From Actinomycetota bacterium (GTDB lineage Bacteria; Actinomycetota; Coriobacteriia; Anaerosomatales; Anaerosomataceae): DNA of 64,000 nt. A program made the position numbers and the translations under genes. The notes below the pieces were generated by a model. The model was given only the letters and a program-made list of their open reading frames with translations, ran no database searches and had not been told where the DNA came from. Of the stretch, positions 15,392-24,673 are shown piece by piece; position 1 is the first letter of the stretch, and each line of letters opens with the position of its first letter. The stretch spans positions 144,126 through 208,125 of the forward strand of contig RCMX01000007.1 in NCBI GenBank assembly GCA_004348925.1. The letters are read 5' to 3'.

Positions 15392-18300
15392 GTGAGGTTC
15401 GTGAAACGAAGAGGGAGAACGGTTCGGCGATTGCTCGCCCTGCTAACGACGAGCGCACTGGTCCTGGGACCGCTCCAGCCAGCCTTCGGCGCTGCTGCTC
15501 TGCAGACGCCGGAGGAGCTCCTGGCGGCCAAGGCCGCCGCCGTGCACGAGCGGATGGACAGGCGCATCACGCAGGAGGAGCGTGACGCCGCGGCAGCCGC
15601 GCGCGCGAAGCTCATGGCGTCGGTGGCCGGCACCATCAAGACCACGGCGGTGCCGGGTCCGGGTGGAACGCCCGACTACTTCGGCACCACGCCCAACTGG
15701 GCGTATTCGCCGGAGCTTCGCAAGTTCGTCGACGGCCTGCCCGGTGTTGGTCCGGAGAACGCGAACAACCTCGGCCAGTACCTGTCGATCGGCCACCCCG
15801 ATACGATCACGTATCCGGGCTCCGACTACTACGAGATCGAGCTGCGCCAGTACTCCGAGCAGCTCCACTCGGATATGCCGCCGACGCTCCTGCGCGGCTA
15901 CGTGCAGGTGAACAAGGGAACCGACGCGAACGGGAAGAACACCGTCATCCCGGATCCGATCCACTACCTTGGGCCCACCATCATGGCCACCAAGGATCGG
16001 CCGGTCCGCGTGAAGTTCACCAACAAGCTCCCCACCGGTGAGGGCGGCGACCTGTTCCTGCCGGTCGACACCACGTACATGGGCGCCGGCTACGGTCCCG
16101 AAGGCATGATGCCGGGCGACCCGATGTACACGCAGAACCGTGCCTCGGTGCACCTGCATGGCGGCAAGACCGTCTGGATCTCGGACGGCACGCCGCACCA
16201 GTGGATCACGCCAGCCGGTGAGAACACGCCGTATCCCAAGGGTGTCAGCGTGCAGAACGTGCCGGACATGCCCGATCCCGGCGACGGCTCGATGACCTTC
16301 TTCTACAGCAACCAGCAGAGCGCGCGTATGCTCTGGTACCACGACCACGCATACGGCATCACCCGCCTCAACGTCCTGGCGGGCATGGCGGCCGGCTACT
16401 TCATCACCGATGACGCCGAGAAGCAGCTCATCGCTGATGGCACCGTCCCGAGCGACCAGATCCCGCTCATCATCCAGGACAAGACGTTCGTGGACGCGAG
16501 CACCATCACGACCACCGACCCCACCTGGAACTGGGGCTCCACCCCCGGTACGCCGAACACCGGCGACCTGTGGTTCCCGCACGTGTACATGCCGGCTCAG
16601 AACCCGGCGATGATCGACGGCGTCAACCCGAACGGTCGTTGGCACTACGGCCCGTGGTTCTGGCCGCCGACACCGGTCCCGAACGGGCCGATCCCGAACC
16701 CCTATTTCATCTCGGCTGAAGAGACGCCGTGGGAGAACCCCACGATGCCCGCCACGCCTGACAACTCAAGCGGCATGGAGGCGTTCCAGGACACAGCGCT
16801 CGTGAACGGCACGGCATACCCGACGATGAACGTCGACCCGAAATCGTACCGGCTGCGCATCCTGAACGCGTCGAGCGACCGTTTCTGGAACCTGCAGCTC
16901 TACGTTGCCGATCCCAACACCGTCGCCTGTGACGGACGTCGCAATACCGAAGTGAAGATGGTCCCCGCCGCACCCACGGCCGGATTCCCGGCAGACTGGC
17001 CGACCGATGGCCGGGAGGGCGGCGTTCCCGACCCCAAGATGATGGGTCCTGACTGGATCCAGATTGGCACCGAGGGCGGCTTCCTGCCCAAGGTCGTGAC
17101 CATCAAGCAACAGCCGATCACCTGGGTCACCGACGTGACGCTCTTCAACGCCGGCAACGTCGACAAGCACTCCCTCCTTGTCGCTCCTGCCGAGCGTGCC
17201 GACGTCATCGTCGACTTCTCCAAGTACGCGGGCAAGACGCTCATCGTCTACAACGACGCGCCTGCGGCGTTCCCGGCCGGCGACCCGCGGTACGACTACT
17301 ACACGAACAACCCCGATTTCACCGATACCGGCGGTCACGCTCCGACCCGTGTCGGCTATGGTCCGAACACCCGCACGATCATGCAGATCAAGGTCGCCGC
17401 GAAGACCGCGTCACCGGCCTTCGACATCGCTCCGCTTGAGGCAGCGTTCACGTCGAGCGCATCGAACACCAGCGTGTTCGAAGAGTCGCAGAACAAGATC
17501 ATCGTCCCGAACGCTCGCTACAACGGCACGTACAACAAGACGTTCCCCTCGGATGCCTACGTGCGCATCTTCGACACCACCTTCAAGTTCAAGAACCTTG
17601 ACGGCGTCGAGACGACGTTCTCGCTTGAGCCGAAGGCGATCCAGGACGAACAGGGTGAGACGTTCGACGAGTACGGCCGCATGAGCGGCAAGCTGGGACT
17701 GGAACGCCCGACCGGTGTTCCCGGTGCGCCCAACTTCAACCTGTACGGATACTTCGATCCGCCCACCGAGATCGAGACGGCCGTCGATCCGACGATGGTC
17801 GCGCTCACGCCGATTCTGGGTGACGGCACGCAGATCTGGAAGATCACACACAACGGCGTGGACACACACCCGATGCACTTCCACCTCTACGACGTGCAGC
17901 TCATCAACCGCGTCGGTTGGGACGGCTTCTTGCGGTACCCCGATGACAACGAGCTCGGCTGGAAAGACACCGTGCGCGTGAGCCCGCTTGAGGACACGAT
18001 CGTGGCGCTGCGCCCGGTCGCGCCGACGGCGCCGTTCAACGTGCCCGACAGCTGGCGCCCGCTCGATCCCACGCAGCCGATCGGCGGCATGATGGGCTTC
18101 TCGAGGGTCGACCCCGTCACGGGACAGCCGTACGCCGTGCCGATCATGAACGAGGTCCGGAACTTCGGCTGGGAGTACGTGTGGCACTGCCACATCCTCA
18201 GCCACGAAGAGATGGACATGATGCGTCCGGTCACCGTGGAGGTGGCGAGCTCGCTGCCGGCCACGCCGGTGCTCGACCCCGCCACGCTTGTGGCGCCGGG

Positions 18301-20020
18301 TGCGACGCGCCTGACGTGGGCGGACGGAACGCCGATGGGCGCCATCGACACGTGGGGAAACCCGGCCAGTGAGATTGGCTTCAAGATCGAGCGCGCACCG
18401 ATCGTCGCAAGTGTCGTGGGCGAGTACTCGCAGATCGGCACCGCGCTGGCCAACCAGATCTCCTTCGATGACCCGACGATCACGCTTGGCAGCGAGTACA
18501 GCTACCGCGTGATCGCATGGAACGAGGAAGGCACGACGACCTCCACGCCGGTCGCGATCGGACCGATCACGGACACTACCGCGCCCGTCACCACCTCGAA
18601 CGTGGATGGCGCGTGGCACAAGGGTCCGTTCTCGGTATCGCTTGACGCGACCGACACGCTCTCCGGCGTTGCGGTCACGAGCTACACCCTCAACGGTGGC
18701 ACCGCGCAGACCTACTCCGGAGCCTTCGATGTGAGTGCCGAGGGAACCACCACGCTCGAGTTCTGGTCCGAGGACAACCTGGGCGCCGTCGAGCCGGCCA
18801 ACACGGCATTCGTGAAAGTCGACAACACGGCACCGGTCACCAGCGACGACCACCTCGGTTCCTACACCGGCAGCGCGACGATCCACCTCTCGGCGAGCGA
18901 TGCGCTCTCGGGTGTCGCGCTCACGCAGTACCGTATCGACGGCGGTGCGGCTGTTGACGGCACGCTCGTGAAGAGCACCGTCCAGGGTGCGCACACGCTC
19001 GAGTACTGGTCGACGGACGCTGCGGGCAACAGTGAGGCTACCAAGACGGTCGGCTTCGCGGTCCTGCCGCCGAACGCGACGTTCGAGTCGCTCGAAGGAT
19101 CCAACCGCGTCCAGACGGCGCTGCAGATCTCGCTCAAGACGTTCCCGCTCAACTCGGTCGACACCGTCGTGATCGCGAGCAGTGCGGGTTGGCCCGACGC
19201 ACTCGTCGGCTCCTCGCTGGCCGGTGCGTACAAGTCGCCGATCCTGCTCACGAGCCCCACAGCGCTGAGCTCCGGCATTCCAACAGAGCTCACCCGCCTC
19301 GGTGCCACCAAGGTCGTCATACTCGGTAGCACTGCGGCCGTGAACACCACTGTCGAGAACTCGCTCAAGACGCTGCTTGGCGCTGGAAACGTACAGCGCA
19401 TCGGCGGTGCGAACCGCTACGAGACAGCGCGCCTGGTAGCTGCCGAGACGGTCAAGTTCCTTGGCTGCAACTACAAGGGCACCGCGTTCGTCTCCACAGG
19501 CCTGAACTTCCCCGACGCGCTTGCCGCTGGCCCGCTCGCGGCCGCCAAGGGATGGCCGATCTACCTTGTCGGACCGGCTGGGCTCGATTCGGCGACCGCC
19601 GCATCGATGACCGACATCGGCGTCACCAAGGCGCTCGTGCTTGGGAGCACGTCGGCAGTTCCGGCATCGGTGGCCACGGCGATCGGTACGTCCGTCGGCG
19701 CGACCGTCGACAGACTCTCCGGTCTCGATAGGTACTCCACAGCCGTGTCCGTCGCCCGGTACGGCGTGGCGAACGCGGGTCTGAGCTGGGACGGGGTAGC
19801 GATCGCCACGGGTGAGAACTTCCCGGACGGCCTTTCCGCTGGTGCTGCCCAGGGGCTGAACGGCTCCGTGCTGCTGCTGACGAGGACGCTTTCGCTCTCC
19901 TCGCCAACCGCGACGGCGTTGAGCACGCACAAGAACAGCATCGCGCTGCTGCGATTCATCGGCTCCGACCCGGCGATCGGCCCGGCGGTGCGCGTCTCGG
20001 TAGCGAAGCTGCTGAACTAG
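15392..20020 (+). CDS. Secreted multicopper oxidase with Ig-like domains and three CWB2 wall-anchor repeats
   Basis: This 1542-residue protein has a basic signal peptide ending near AFGAAA. Residues to about 950 form a multicopper oxidase with all four copper motifs: HLHG (about 253), WYHDH (about 315), HPMHFH (about 825) and HCHILSHEEMDMM (about 930), the last giving the type-1 site with an axial Met. Next come an FN3-like region (about 955-1060), two OmpL47/Ig-like repeats (about 1063-1226, each with LSGVA and LEFWS/LEYWS) and three cell-wall-binding repeat 2 units (about 1230-1542; NRYETA, FPDAL). It is bigger than usual CotA-like oxidases of around 500-600 residues. It should be held non-covalently on the cell surface. 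Substrate (Mn, Fe or organics) is unknown. It is monocistronic. Confidence 0.9.
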   Translation: MRFVKRRGRTVRRLLALLTTSALVLGPLQPAFGAAALQTPEELLAAKAAAVHERMDRRITQEERDAAAAARAKLMASVAGTIKTTAVPGPGGTPDYFGTTPNWAYSPELRKFVDGLPGVGPENANNLGQYLSIGHPDTITYPGSDYYEIELRQYSEQLHSDMPPTLLRGYVQVNKGTDANGKNTVIPDPIHYLGPTIMATKDRPVRVKFTNKLPTGEGGDLFLPVDTTYMGAGYGPEGMMPGDPMYTQNRASVHLHGGKTVWISDGTPHQWITPAGENTPYPKGVSVQNVPDMPDPGDGSMTFFYSNQQSARMLWYHDHAYGITRLNVLAGMAAGYFITDDAEKQLIADGTVPSDQIPLIIQDKTFVDASTITTTDPTWNWGSTPGTPNTGDLWFPHVYMPAQNPAMIDGVNPNGRWHYGPWFWPPTPVPNGPIPNPYFISAEETPWENPTMPATPDNSSGMEAFQDTALVNGTAYPTMNVDPKSYRLRILNASSDRFWNLQLYVADPNTVACDGRRNTEVKMVPAAPTAGFPADWPTDGREGGVPDPKMMGPDWIQIGTEGGFLPKVVTIKQQPITWVTDVTLFNAGNVDKHSLLVAPAERADVIVDFSKYAGKTLIVYNDAPAAFPAGDPRYDYYTNNPDFTDTGGHAPTRVGYGPNTRTIMQIKVAAKTASPAFDIAPLEAAFTSSASNTSVFEESQNKIIVPNARYNGTYNKTFPSDAYVRIFDTTFKFKNLDGVETTFSLEPKAIQDEQGETFDEYGRMSGKLGLERPTGVPGAPNFNLYGYFDPPTEIETAVDPTMVALTPILGDGTQIWKITHNGVDTHPMHFHLYDVQLINRVGWDGFLRYPDDNELGWKDTVRVSPLEDTIVALRPVAPTAPFNVPDSWRPLDPTQPIGGMMGFSRVDPVTGQPYAVPIMNEVRNFGWEYVWHCHILSHEEMDMMRPVTVEVASSLPATPVLDPATLVAPGATRLTWADGTPMGAIDTWGNPASEIGFKIERAPIVASVVGEYSQIGTALANQISFDDPTITLGSEYSYRVIAWNEEGTTTSTPVAIGPITDTTAPVTTSNVDGAWHKGPFSVSLDATDTLSGVAVTSYTLNGGTAQTYSGAFDVSAEGTTTLEFWSEDNLGAVEPANTAFVKVDNTAPVTSDDHLGSYTGSATIHLSASDALSGVALTQYRIDGGAAVDGTLVKSTVQGAHTLEYWSTDAAGNSEATKTVGFAVLPPNATFESLEGSNRVQTALQISLKTFPLNSVDTVVIASSAGWPDALVGSSLAGAYKSPILLTSPTALSSGIPTELTRLGATKVVILGSTAAVNTTVENSLKTLLGAGNVQRIGGANRYETARLVAAETVKFLGCNYKGTAFVSTGLNFPDALAAGPLAAAKGWPIYLVGPAGLDSATAASMTDIGVTKALVLGSTSAVPASVATAIGTSVGATVDRLSGLDRYSTAVSVARYGVANAGLSWDGVAIATGENFPDGLSAGAAQGLNGSVLLLTRTLSLSSPTATALSTHKNSIALLRFIGSDPAIGPAVRVSVAKLLN

Positions 20021-20038
20021 GCATCAACCGCTCGTGCA

Positions 20039-20073
20039 GGATGCCCGCGCAGGAACGATCTGCGCGGGCATCC
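20039..20073. terminator. 14-bp bidirectional terminator hairpin
   Basis: Arms GGATGCCCGCGCAG (20039-20052) and CTGCGCGGGCATCC (20060-20073) pair perfectly around a 7-base loop, between the convergent oxidase and methyltransferase genes. There is no T-run on either side. Confidence 0.75.
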
Positions 20074-20089
20074 GTGCGAGCGGAGCCGC

Positions 20090-20644
20090 TCAGGCGAGCG
20101 CCCACCGGCCACTGACGGTGTCGCCCATGAGCGGCACACGCTCGAGCTGCCGGGCGTCCACGGGCGCGAAGCCTGCGCCGCCGAGCAGCGCATCGAGCTC
20201 CGCGCCGCTCATGCCGTGACCGGTGGGTTCACGCAGCAGCAGCCGGCCCCCCGGCGCGAGCGACCGGATGATACCCTCAAGTGCGGCGCGGCGGTTCTCG
20301 GCAGGGATGTCGTGCAGCACGAAGTGGACGACCACGGCATCGAACGCCCCGGGCTGCTGCCACTGCGCGATGTCCGCGCACACGAACCCGACATTGTCGT
20401 GGCTGGCGAGCCGCCTGCGCGCGACCGCGAGCCAGCGCGCATCGACATCCAGGCAGGTGAGCGACCCACAGGGCAGCGCCTCGGCGAGATGCCGTGCGCA
20501 CGCGCCGGCGCCGCAGCCCACCTCGAGCACGCGTTCGGTGCCCGCGAGACCAAGGTCCCGCACCCAGCGCCGGTACACACCGGCGCCGAGGCGGTTGCCG
20601 AGGAGCTCCTCGGTGAGGATCTCGAGGCGGGGGAGCGGTCTCAT
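20090..20644 (-). CDS. Class I SAM-dependent methyltransferase
   Basis: This 184-residue protein has the SAM-binding motif I VLEVGCGAGA, motif II CLDVDA, motif III FVCADIA and post-motif LLLREPTG. It is cytoplasmic with no extra domains. Its start overlaps the end of the isoprenylcysteine-methyltransferase-like gene by four bases (ATGA), so the pair is one operon downstream of twin TetR-type sites. The substrate cannot be told from sequence; small-molecule methylation is likely. Confidence 0.8.
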   Translation of the reverse strand: MRPLPRLEILTEELLGNRLGAGVYRRWVRDLGLAGTERVLEVGCGAGACARHLAEALPCGSLTCLDVDARWLAVARRRLASHDNVGFVCADIAQWQQPGAFDAVVVHFVLHDIPAENRRAALEGIIRSLAPGGRLLLREPTGHGMSGAELDALLGGAGFAPVDARQLERVPLMGDTVSGRWALA

Positions 20645-21306
20645 GCCCGCGCCTCCGCGACCCGGCGCGAGGTGCGGGCCGCGCGCGAGAAGACCCTGGT
20701 CGGCAGGAACATGCCGGTACGAGCGGCGTACTCGTCGTAAGCCGCACCGAACTCGGCGCGCATGTCAGCCTCTTCCCGGCGGGCAAGGCGGAAGTACATG
20801 ACGCCCAGGATCGGGAACATCACGAGCATGGGCAGCGTCGCCCACTCGAGCAGCATGCCGATCGTGAAGCAGGCGAAGCCGGTGTACTGCGGGTGGCGGA
20901 TGAAGCGGTAGATGCCGCTCGTCACCAGGCGGCCCTCGCCGCGCTCCTTGCTCCAGTAATCGCGGTAGATCGCGCGCCATCCCGAGATGATGAGCACCGC
21001 ACCCGTGAGGTAGAGGAGCATCGCGATGTCCGTGCCGAGAAGCCCCACATAGCCGATGAGCGTGTGCCCCCACAGGACGCCGTCGGGCAGGTAGTGCCCG
21101 AGCACGCCCGAAAGCGCGTACATGGAAAGCGGGACGCCGAACATCTCGAGCGCGAGCGCCACGACGAATGCCAGGAACGCGCCTTTGGGCTTGAGACCGC
21201 TCTTCTTGTAGAACGGGGTGAACAGGAGGAACAGGGCGAAGACGGCCACGAAGATGACGGCCACCCACCAGTTCCCGAAGTGCTCCAGTACCGGGTCGAT
21301 ATTCAC
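20641..21306 (-). CDS. ICMT/NnrU-like integral membrane methyltransferase
   Basis: Read from GTG at 21306 (GAGGAGGGA seven bases ahead), this is 221 residues with five hydrophobic segments and the C-terminal motif RFIRHPQYTGF followed by RLARREEADM…FGAAYDEYAARTGMFLP, which is diagnostic of isoprenylcysteine carboxyl methyltransferase-fold enzymes. In bacteria these act on lipophilic substrates. It is co-transcribed with the soluble methyltransferase and divergent from the TetR gene, so probably induced by that regulator's ligand. Confidence 0.82.
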   Translation of the reverse strand: MNIDPVLEHFGNWWVAVIFVAVFALFLLFTPFYKKSGLKPKGAFLAFVVALALEMFGVPLSMYALSGVLGHYLPDGVLWGHTLIGYVGLLGTDIAMLLYLTGAVLIISGWRAIYRDYWSKERGEGRLVTSGIYRFIRHPQYTGFACFTIGMLLEWATLPMLVMFPILGVMYFRLARREEADMRAEFGAAYDEYAARTGMFLPTRVFSRAARTSRRVAEARA

Positions 21307-21366
21307 TGCAAACTCCCTCCTCGGCGGGGCGTCGCCCCGCGGCCGGCCTGCATACCGGCACTTGAT

Positions 21367-21403
21367 GTCTACGCTGTAGACCACTATAGTCTACGGTGTA
21401 GAC
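21367..21403. promoter_or_regulatory. Twin TetR-type operators
   Basis: Two copies of GTCTAC-N3-GTAGAC lie at 21367-21381 and 21389-21403, centres 22 bp (two helical turns) apart, in the divergent region between the methyltransferase operon and the TetR gene. Placement and symmetry fit paired TetR dimers controlling both directions. Confidence 0.8.
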
Positions 21404-21437
21404 AAGTCAACACCCGATTTTGGCTGGAGTCCGAACG

Positions 21438-22070
21438 ATGGCTGAGAAACTCACACGCAAGCGGCTTATCCAGGCCGCGCTCACGATCGTCGACCGGGAC
21501 GGACTCGACGCGCTCTCGATGCGAAAGCTCGGCGCCGAGCTTGGCGTCGATCCGATGGCCGCGTATCGCCATCTGCCGAACAAAGACGCGCTGCTCGACG
21601 GTGTGATCGAGGCGGTCGTTGCAAGCGCGGACCTCTCGGTGGACGAGACCGCCCCATGGCAAGCCCAGCTGCGACAGCTCATCCGCGCGAATCTCGACGC
21701 GACGCTTGCGCACCCGAACGTGCTGCCGCTCGTGGCGCAGCGCCCCCTGACGACGCCGGGTTCGCTCGGCCTGGTGGAGCGTGCTTTCGCGATCATGTCC
21801 GGCGCCGGGGTGCCGCTCAAAGATGCGGCGCTCGCGATCAACGTGATGGGGCTCGTCTCGGCATCGCTTGCGGTGGCGATGTCGGCGTCCGCCGCGGATC
21901 CGCGCGGGTCCGAGGAGCTGCAGGCGCTCTTCGCGGGGCTTCCCCGGGAGTCGTTCCCGCACATCGTGCGCGCCATCGAGACCGGCCAGTTCATCGAGGG
22001 CTACGACGAGATCCTCGAGTTCTGGACGGGCGCGCTCATCGACCGCCTCGAAGAGTCGATCCCGCGGTGA
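21438..22070 (+). CDS. TetR-family transcriptional regulator
   Basis: This 210-residue TetR protein has an N-terminal helix-turn-helix (KRLIQAALTIVDRDGLDALS, LGVDPMAAYRHLPNKDALL) and a helical TetR_C-type ligand domain. I use the ATG at 21438 with the HTH at its start; an ATG six codons earlier is possible. It is divergent from the methyltransferase pair across twin palindromes, and its stop overlaps the dus start by four bases, so dus may be co-regulated. The ligand is unknown. Confidence 0.85.
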   Translation: MAEKLTRKRLIQAALTIVDRDGLDALSMRKLGAELGVDPMAAYRHLPNKDALLDGVIEAVVASADLSVDETAPWQAQLRQLIRANLDATLAHPNVLPLVAQRPLTTPGSLGLVERAFAIMSGAGVPLKDAALAINVMGLVSASLAVAMSASAADPRGSEELQALFAGLPRESFPHIVRAIETGQFIEGYDEILEFWTGALIDRLEESIPR

Positions 22071-23071
22071 GTACCGTCACCGACATCCGCGCGCTGCTCG
22101 GTGCCGGCAACGTGGTGCTCGGCCCGATGGCCGGCATTACCGAGGCGCCGTTCCGCGCGATCTGCAAGCGCATGGGCGCCGGTCTCACGTTCACCGAGAT
22201 GGTGAGCGCCACCGGCTTGCACTACAATCCCGACTCGCGTGTCTCCCGCTCGCTCCTTACCTTCGCCGCCGAGGAAGTCCCGTGCGCCGTGCAGCTCTTC
22301 GGTGCGAACCCCGCCGTGATGGCCGAGCAGGCCGCGCGCATCGTGGCCGAGTACGGCGCCGACGTCGCAGCGATCGACATCAACATGGGCTGCCCGGTGA
22401 CGAAGGTCGTCGCGAAGGGCGAGGGGAGCGCGCTCATGCGCGAGCCCGCGCTCGCGGCCGACGTCGTCTCGGCGGTCGTCTCGGCGGTGAGCGTGCCGGT
22501 CACGGTGAAGTTTCGCAGCGGGTGGGACGCGGAGAGCGTGAACGCGGTCGAGTTCGCACGCATGATGGAGGCGGCCGGCGCGTCGGCGGTGACCGTTCAC
22601 GGTCGCACGCGCGACCAGTTCTACCACGGCAAGGCCGACTGGGATGTGATCGCGGCCGTGAAGGCAGCGGTCGCGGTGCCGGTCATCGGCAGCGGCGATG
22701 TCTTCTCGGCGGATGACGCGCGCTCGATGCTCACGCGCACCGGCGTCGATGCGGTGATGGTCGCGCGCGGTGCGCAGGGCAACCCGTGGATCTTCGCGGC
22801 TGCCCGCGCGCTCATCGATCGCGGCGAGCGCCTCGAGCCACCCTCGGCGTTCGAGCGCATCGATGTCGCACTCGAACATGCCGCCGCGCTCGTCGCGTTC
22901 GCGGGGGAGGAGCGTTTCGCGCGCATGCGCAAGCATGTGGGCTGGTACATCTCCGGCGTTCCCGGCGCCACCTACGTGCGCGCTCGCGTGAACGAGGCTC
23001 CCACCTACACCGACCTGGTAGCGCTCCTCGAGGAGTACCGCGCGTGGCTGGGTTCCCGGAGGGTCGGGTAG
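22067..23071 (+). CDS. dus: tRNA-dihydrouridine synthase
   Basis: This 334-residue FMN enzyme of the DusB group reduces uridine to dihydrouridine in the tRNA D-loop. Signatures: LGPMAGITEAPFR near the start, INMGCPVTKV with the catalytic Cys at about residue 106, KFRSGWD, TVHGRTRDQFYHGKADW, IGSGDVF and ARGAQGNPWIF. GTG at 22067 overlaps the tetR stop (GTGA), which fixes the start; a longer upstream frame lies inside tetR. Length is normal for the family. Confidence 0.92.
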   Translation: MSTVTDIRALLGAGNVVLGPMAGITEAPFRAICKRMGAGLTFTEMVSATGLHYNPDSRVSRSLLTFAAEEVPCAVQLFGANPAVMAEQAARIVAEYGADVAAIDINMGCPVTKVVAKGEGSALMREPALAADVVSAVVSAVSVPVTVKFRSGWDAESVNAVEFARMMEAAGASAVTVHGRTRDQFYHGKADWDVIAAVKAAVAVPVIGSGDVFSADDARSMLTRTGVDAVMVARGAQGNPWIFAAARALIDRGERLEPPSAFERIDVALEHAAALVAFAGEERFARMRKHVGWYISGVPGATYVRARVNEAPTYTDLVALLEEYRAWLGSRRVG

Positions 23072-23125
23072 GGATACGTTGCGTCCGTTCGGGTAGCATC
23101 ACAAAAGACCCCCGAAGGAGGCGCT

Positions 23126-24526
23126 ATGCCGCGTACCAAGATCGTCGCAACCATCGGCCCTGCCTGCGATTCGCCCGAGCTACTGCGCGCCCTCATCGAC
23201 GCGGGCGTTTCCGTCGCGCGTCTGAATGCATCGCATACATCACGTGACGACCTCGCCCGGCGGCTGAGCGCAGTGCGTGCGGCGGCCGAGCGTGCGGGCC
23301 GACACGTCGCGGTCATGCTCGACCTCGGCGGCCCGAAGCTGCGCCTCGGTGAGGTCCGGGACGGCACGGTGCTCGTCCCGGGCGAGCGGTTCTCGCTGCT
23401 CACCGGCGCATGCCTTGGCGACAGCCGCCACGCCTGCGTCACCTACGCCAATCTGCCGATGGATGTGCCCGACGGCGCGCGCCTGCTCATCGACGACGGG
23501 CGCATCGAACTGCGCGTGACCGAGCGGCACGACGACGCGCTCATCACCGAGATCGTCACCGGTGGGCCGCTCGGCAGTCACAAGGGCGTGAACGTTCCGA
23601 GCGTTCGCCTCGGCGTGGATGCCATTACCGAGAAGGATCGCGAGGACCTGGCGTGGGGACTCGACGCCGGCGTTGATCTCGTTGCGCAGTCGTTCGTGCG
23701 CTCGGCTGACGATGTCCAGCGGCTCCGCGCGCTCATGGGCGACCGACCGGTTCCCATCGTGGCGAAGATCGAGAAGCACGAGGCCGTCTCGGCGATCGAC
23801 GAGATCATAGCCGCTGCCGACGCGGTGATGGTCGCGCGCGGCGACCTTGGCGTGGAGACCGCTACCGAGCAGGTTCCGGTGGTGCAGCGGCGCATCGTCG
23901 CTGCCTGCCGCGCGGCCGGCCGCCCGGTCATCATCGCAACGCAGATGCTCGAGTCGATGACGGTATCGAAGCGACCAACCCGCGCCGAGGCTTCGGACGT
24001 CGCGAATGCCATCTTCGACGAAGTCGACGCCGTGATGCTCTCCGGCGAGACGGCGGTGGGTGCGTATCCCGCTGAAGCCGTGGCGATGATGGCGCGCATC
24101 GCTACCGTCGCCGAGGAGTCGCTCTCGGGGCGCGCCACGGTGGCGCCGGTGCACGGCGGGCGGGATGACGTGACGCTTGCTGTGAGCAGTGCCGTGAGCG
24201 AGCTGGCCTGCGACCTCTCGCTTGCCGCGATCGTGACCGCCACGCAGTCGGGAGCGACAGCGCTCGCCGTCGCGGCGCACCGTCCGAGGACCCCGATCGT
24301 TGCCGTCACGCCGCTTGTCGCGGTTGCGCGCCGACTTGCGGTGGTCTGGGGTGTGACACCGCTTGTCGTGGCGCAGCATGGCACCATCGATGAGATGCTG
24401 GTGCACGCCATCGCCGCCGTGAAGGATGCGGGTCACGCGAGCGCCGGGGAGATGGTGGCGCTCACAGGTGGTGTCTCGGTGGGCGTTCCCGGTACGACGA
24501 ACCTCCTTCAGGTCACGCGCGTCTAG
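23126..24526 (+). CDS. pyk: Pyruvate kinase
   Basis: This 466-residue protein starts RTKIVATIGPACDS and contains the active-site LDLGGPKLR, VAKIEKHEAV (catalytic Lys), MVARGDLGVE, IATQMLESM and MLSGETAVG. It converts phosphoenolpyruvate plus ADP to pyruvate plus ATP. GAAGGAGG precedes the ATG. The C-terminal domain is complete, with no extra PEP-utiliser domain. It stands alone between dus and the ftsB cluster. Confidence 0.95.
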   Translation: MPRTKIVATIGPACDSPELLRALIDAGVSVARLNASHTSRDDLARRLSAVRAAAERAGRHVAVMLDLGGPKLRLGEVRDGTVLVPGERFSLLTGACLGDSRHACVTYANLPMDVPDGARLLIDDGRIELRVTERHDDALITEIVTGGPLGSHKGVNVPSVRLGVDAITEKDREDLAWGLDAGVDLVAQSFVRSADDVQRLRALMGDRPVPIVAKIEKHEAVSAIDEIIAAADAVMVARGDLGVETATEQVPVVQRRIVAACRAAGRPVIIATQMLESMTVSKRPTRAEASDVANAIFDEVDAVMLSGETAVGAYPAEAVAMMARIATVAEESLSGRATVAPVHGGRDDVTLAVSSAVSELACDLSLAAIVTATQSGATALAVAAHRPRTPIVAVTPLVAVARRLAVVWGVTPLVVAQHGTIDEMLVHAIAAVKDAGHASAGEMVALTGGVSVGVPGTTNLLQVTRV

Positions 24527-24574
24527 GCGAGCGGCAGCTGGGTGATCTTGCCTCTACCTCGACTTGACCCTTAA

Positions 24575-24603
24575 TCTACACACCGTTGAAATCGTGCTAT
24601 GAT
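24575..24603 (+). promoter_or_regulatory. Predicted promoter of ftsB-DUF501-ppx cluster
   Basis: TCTACA (24575-24580) and TATGAT (24598-24603) are spaced by 17 bases, 70 bases ahead of the ftsB-like ATG. It matches the housekeeping promoter at 4/6 and 5/6 positions. Confidence 0.5.
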
Positions 24604-24673
24604 GCCTCCTGGGCGTGCGTGAGCACGTTCCGGTACGGCCGCTTGTGCCTTCACGCAGCACGAAGTTGGAACA

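Noticed and set aside
17411-19930. Open frame of 839 codons on the minus strand opposite the multicopper oxidase gene
   Set aside because: It has no domain, is extremely Arg/Asp/His-rich, and mirrors codon bias of the real gene on the other strand. The plus frame has complete copper and CWB2 motifs.
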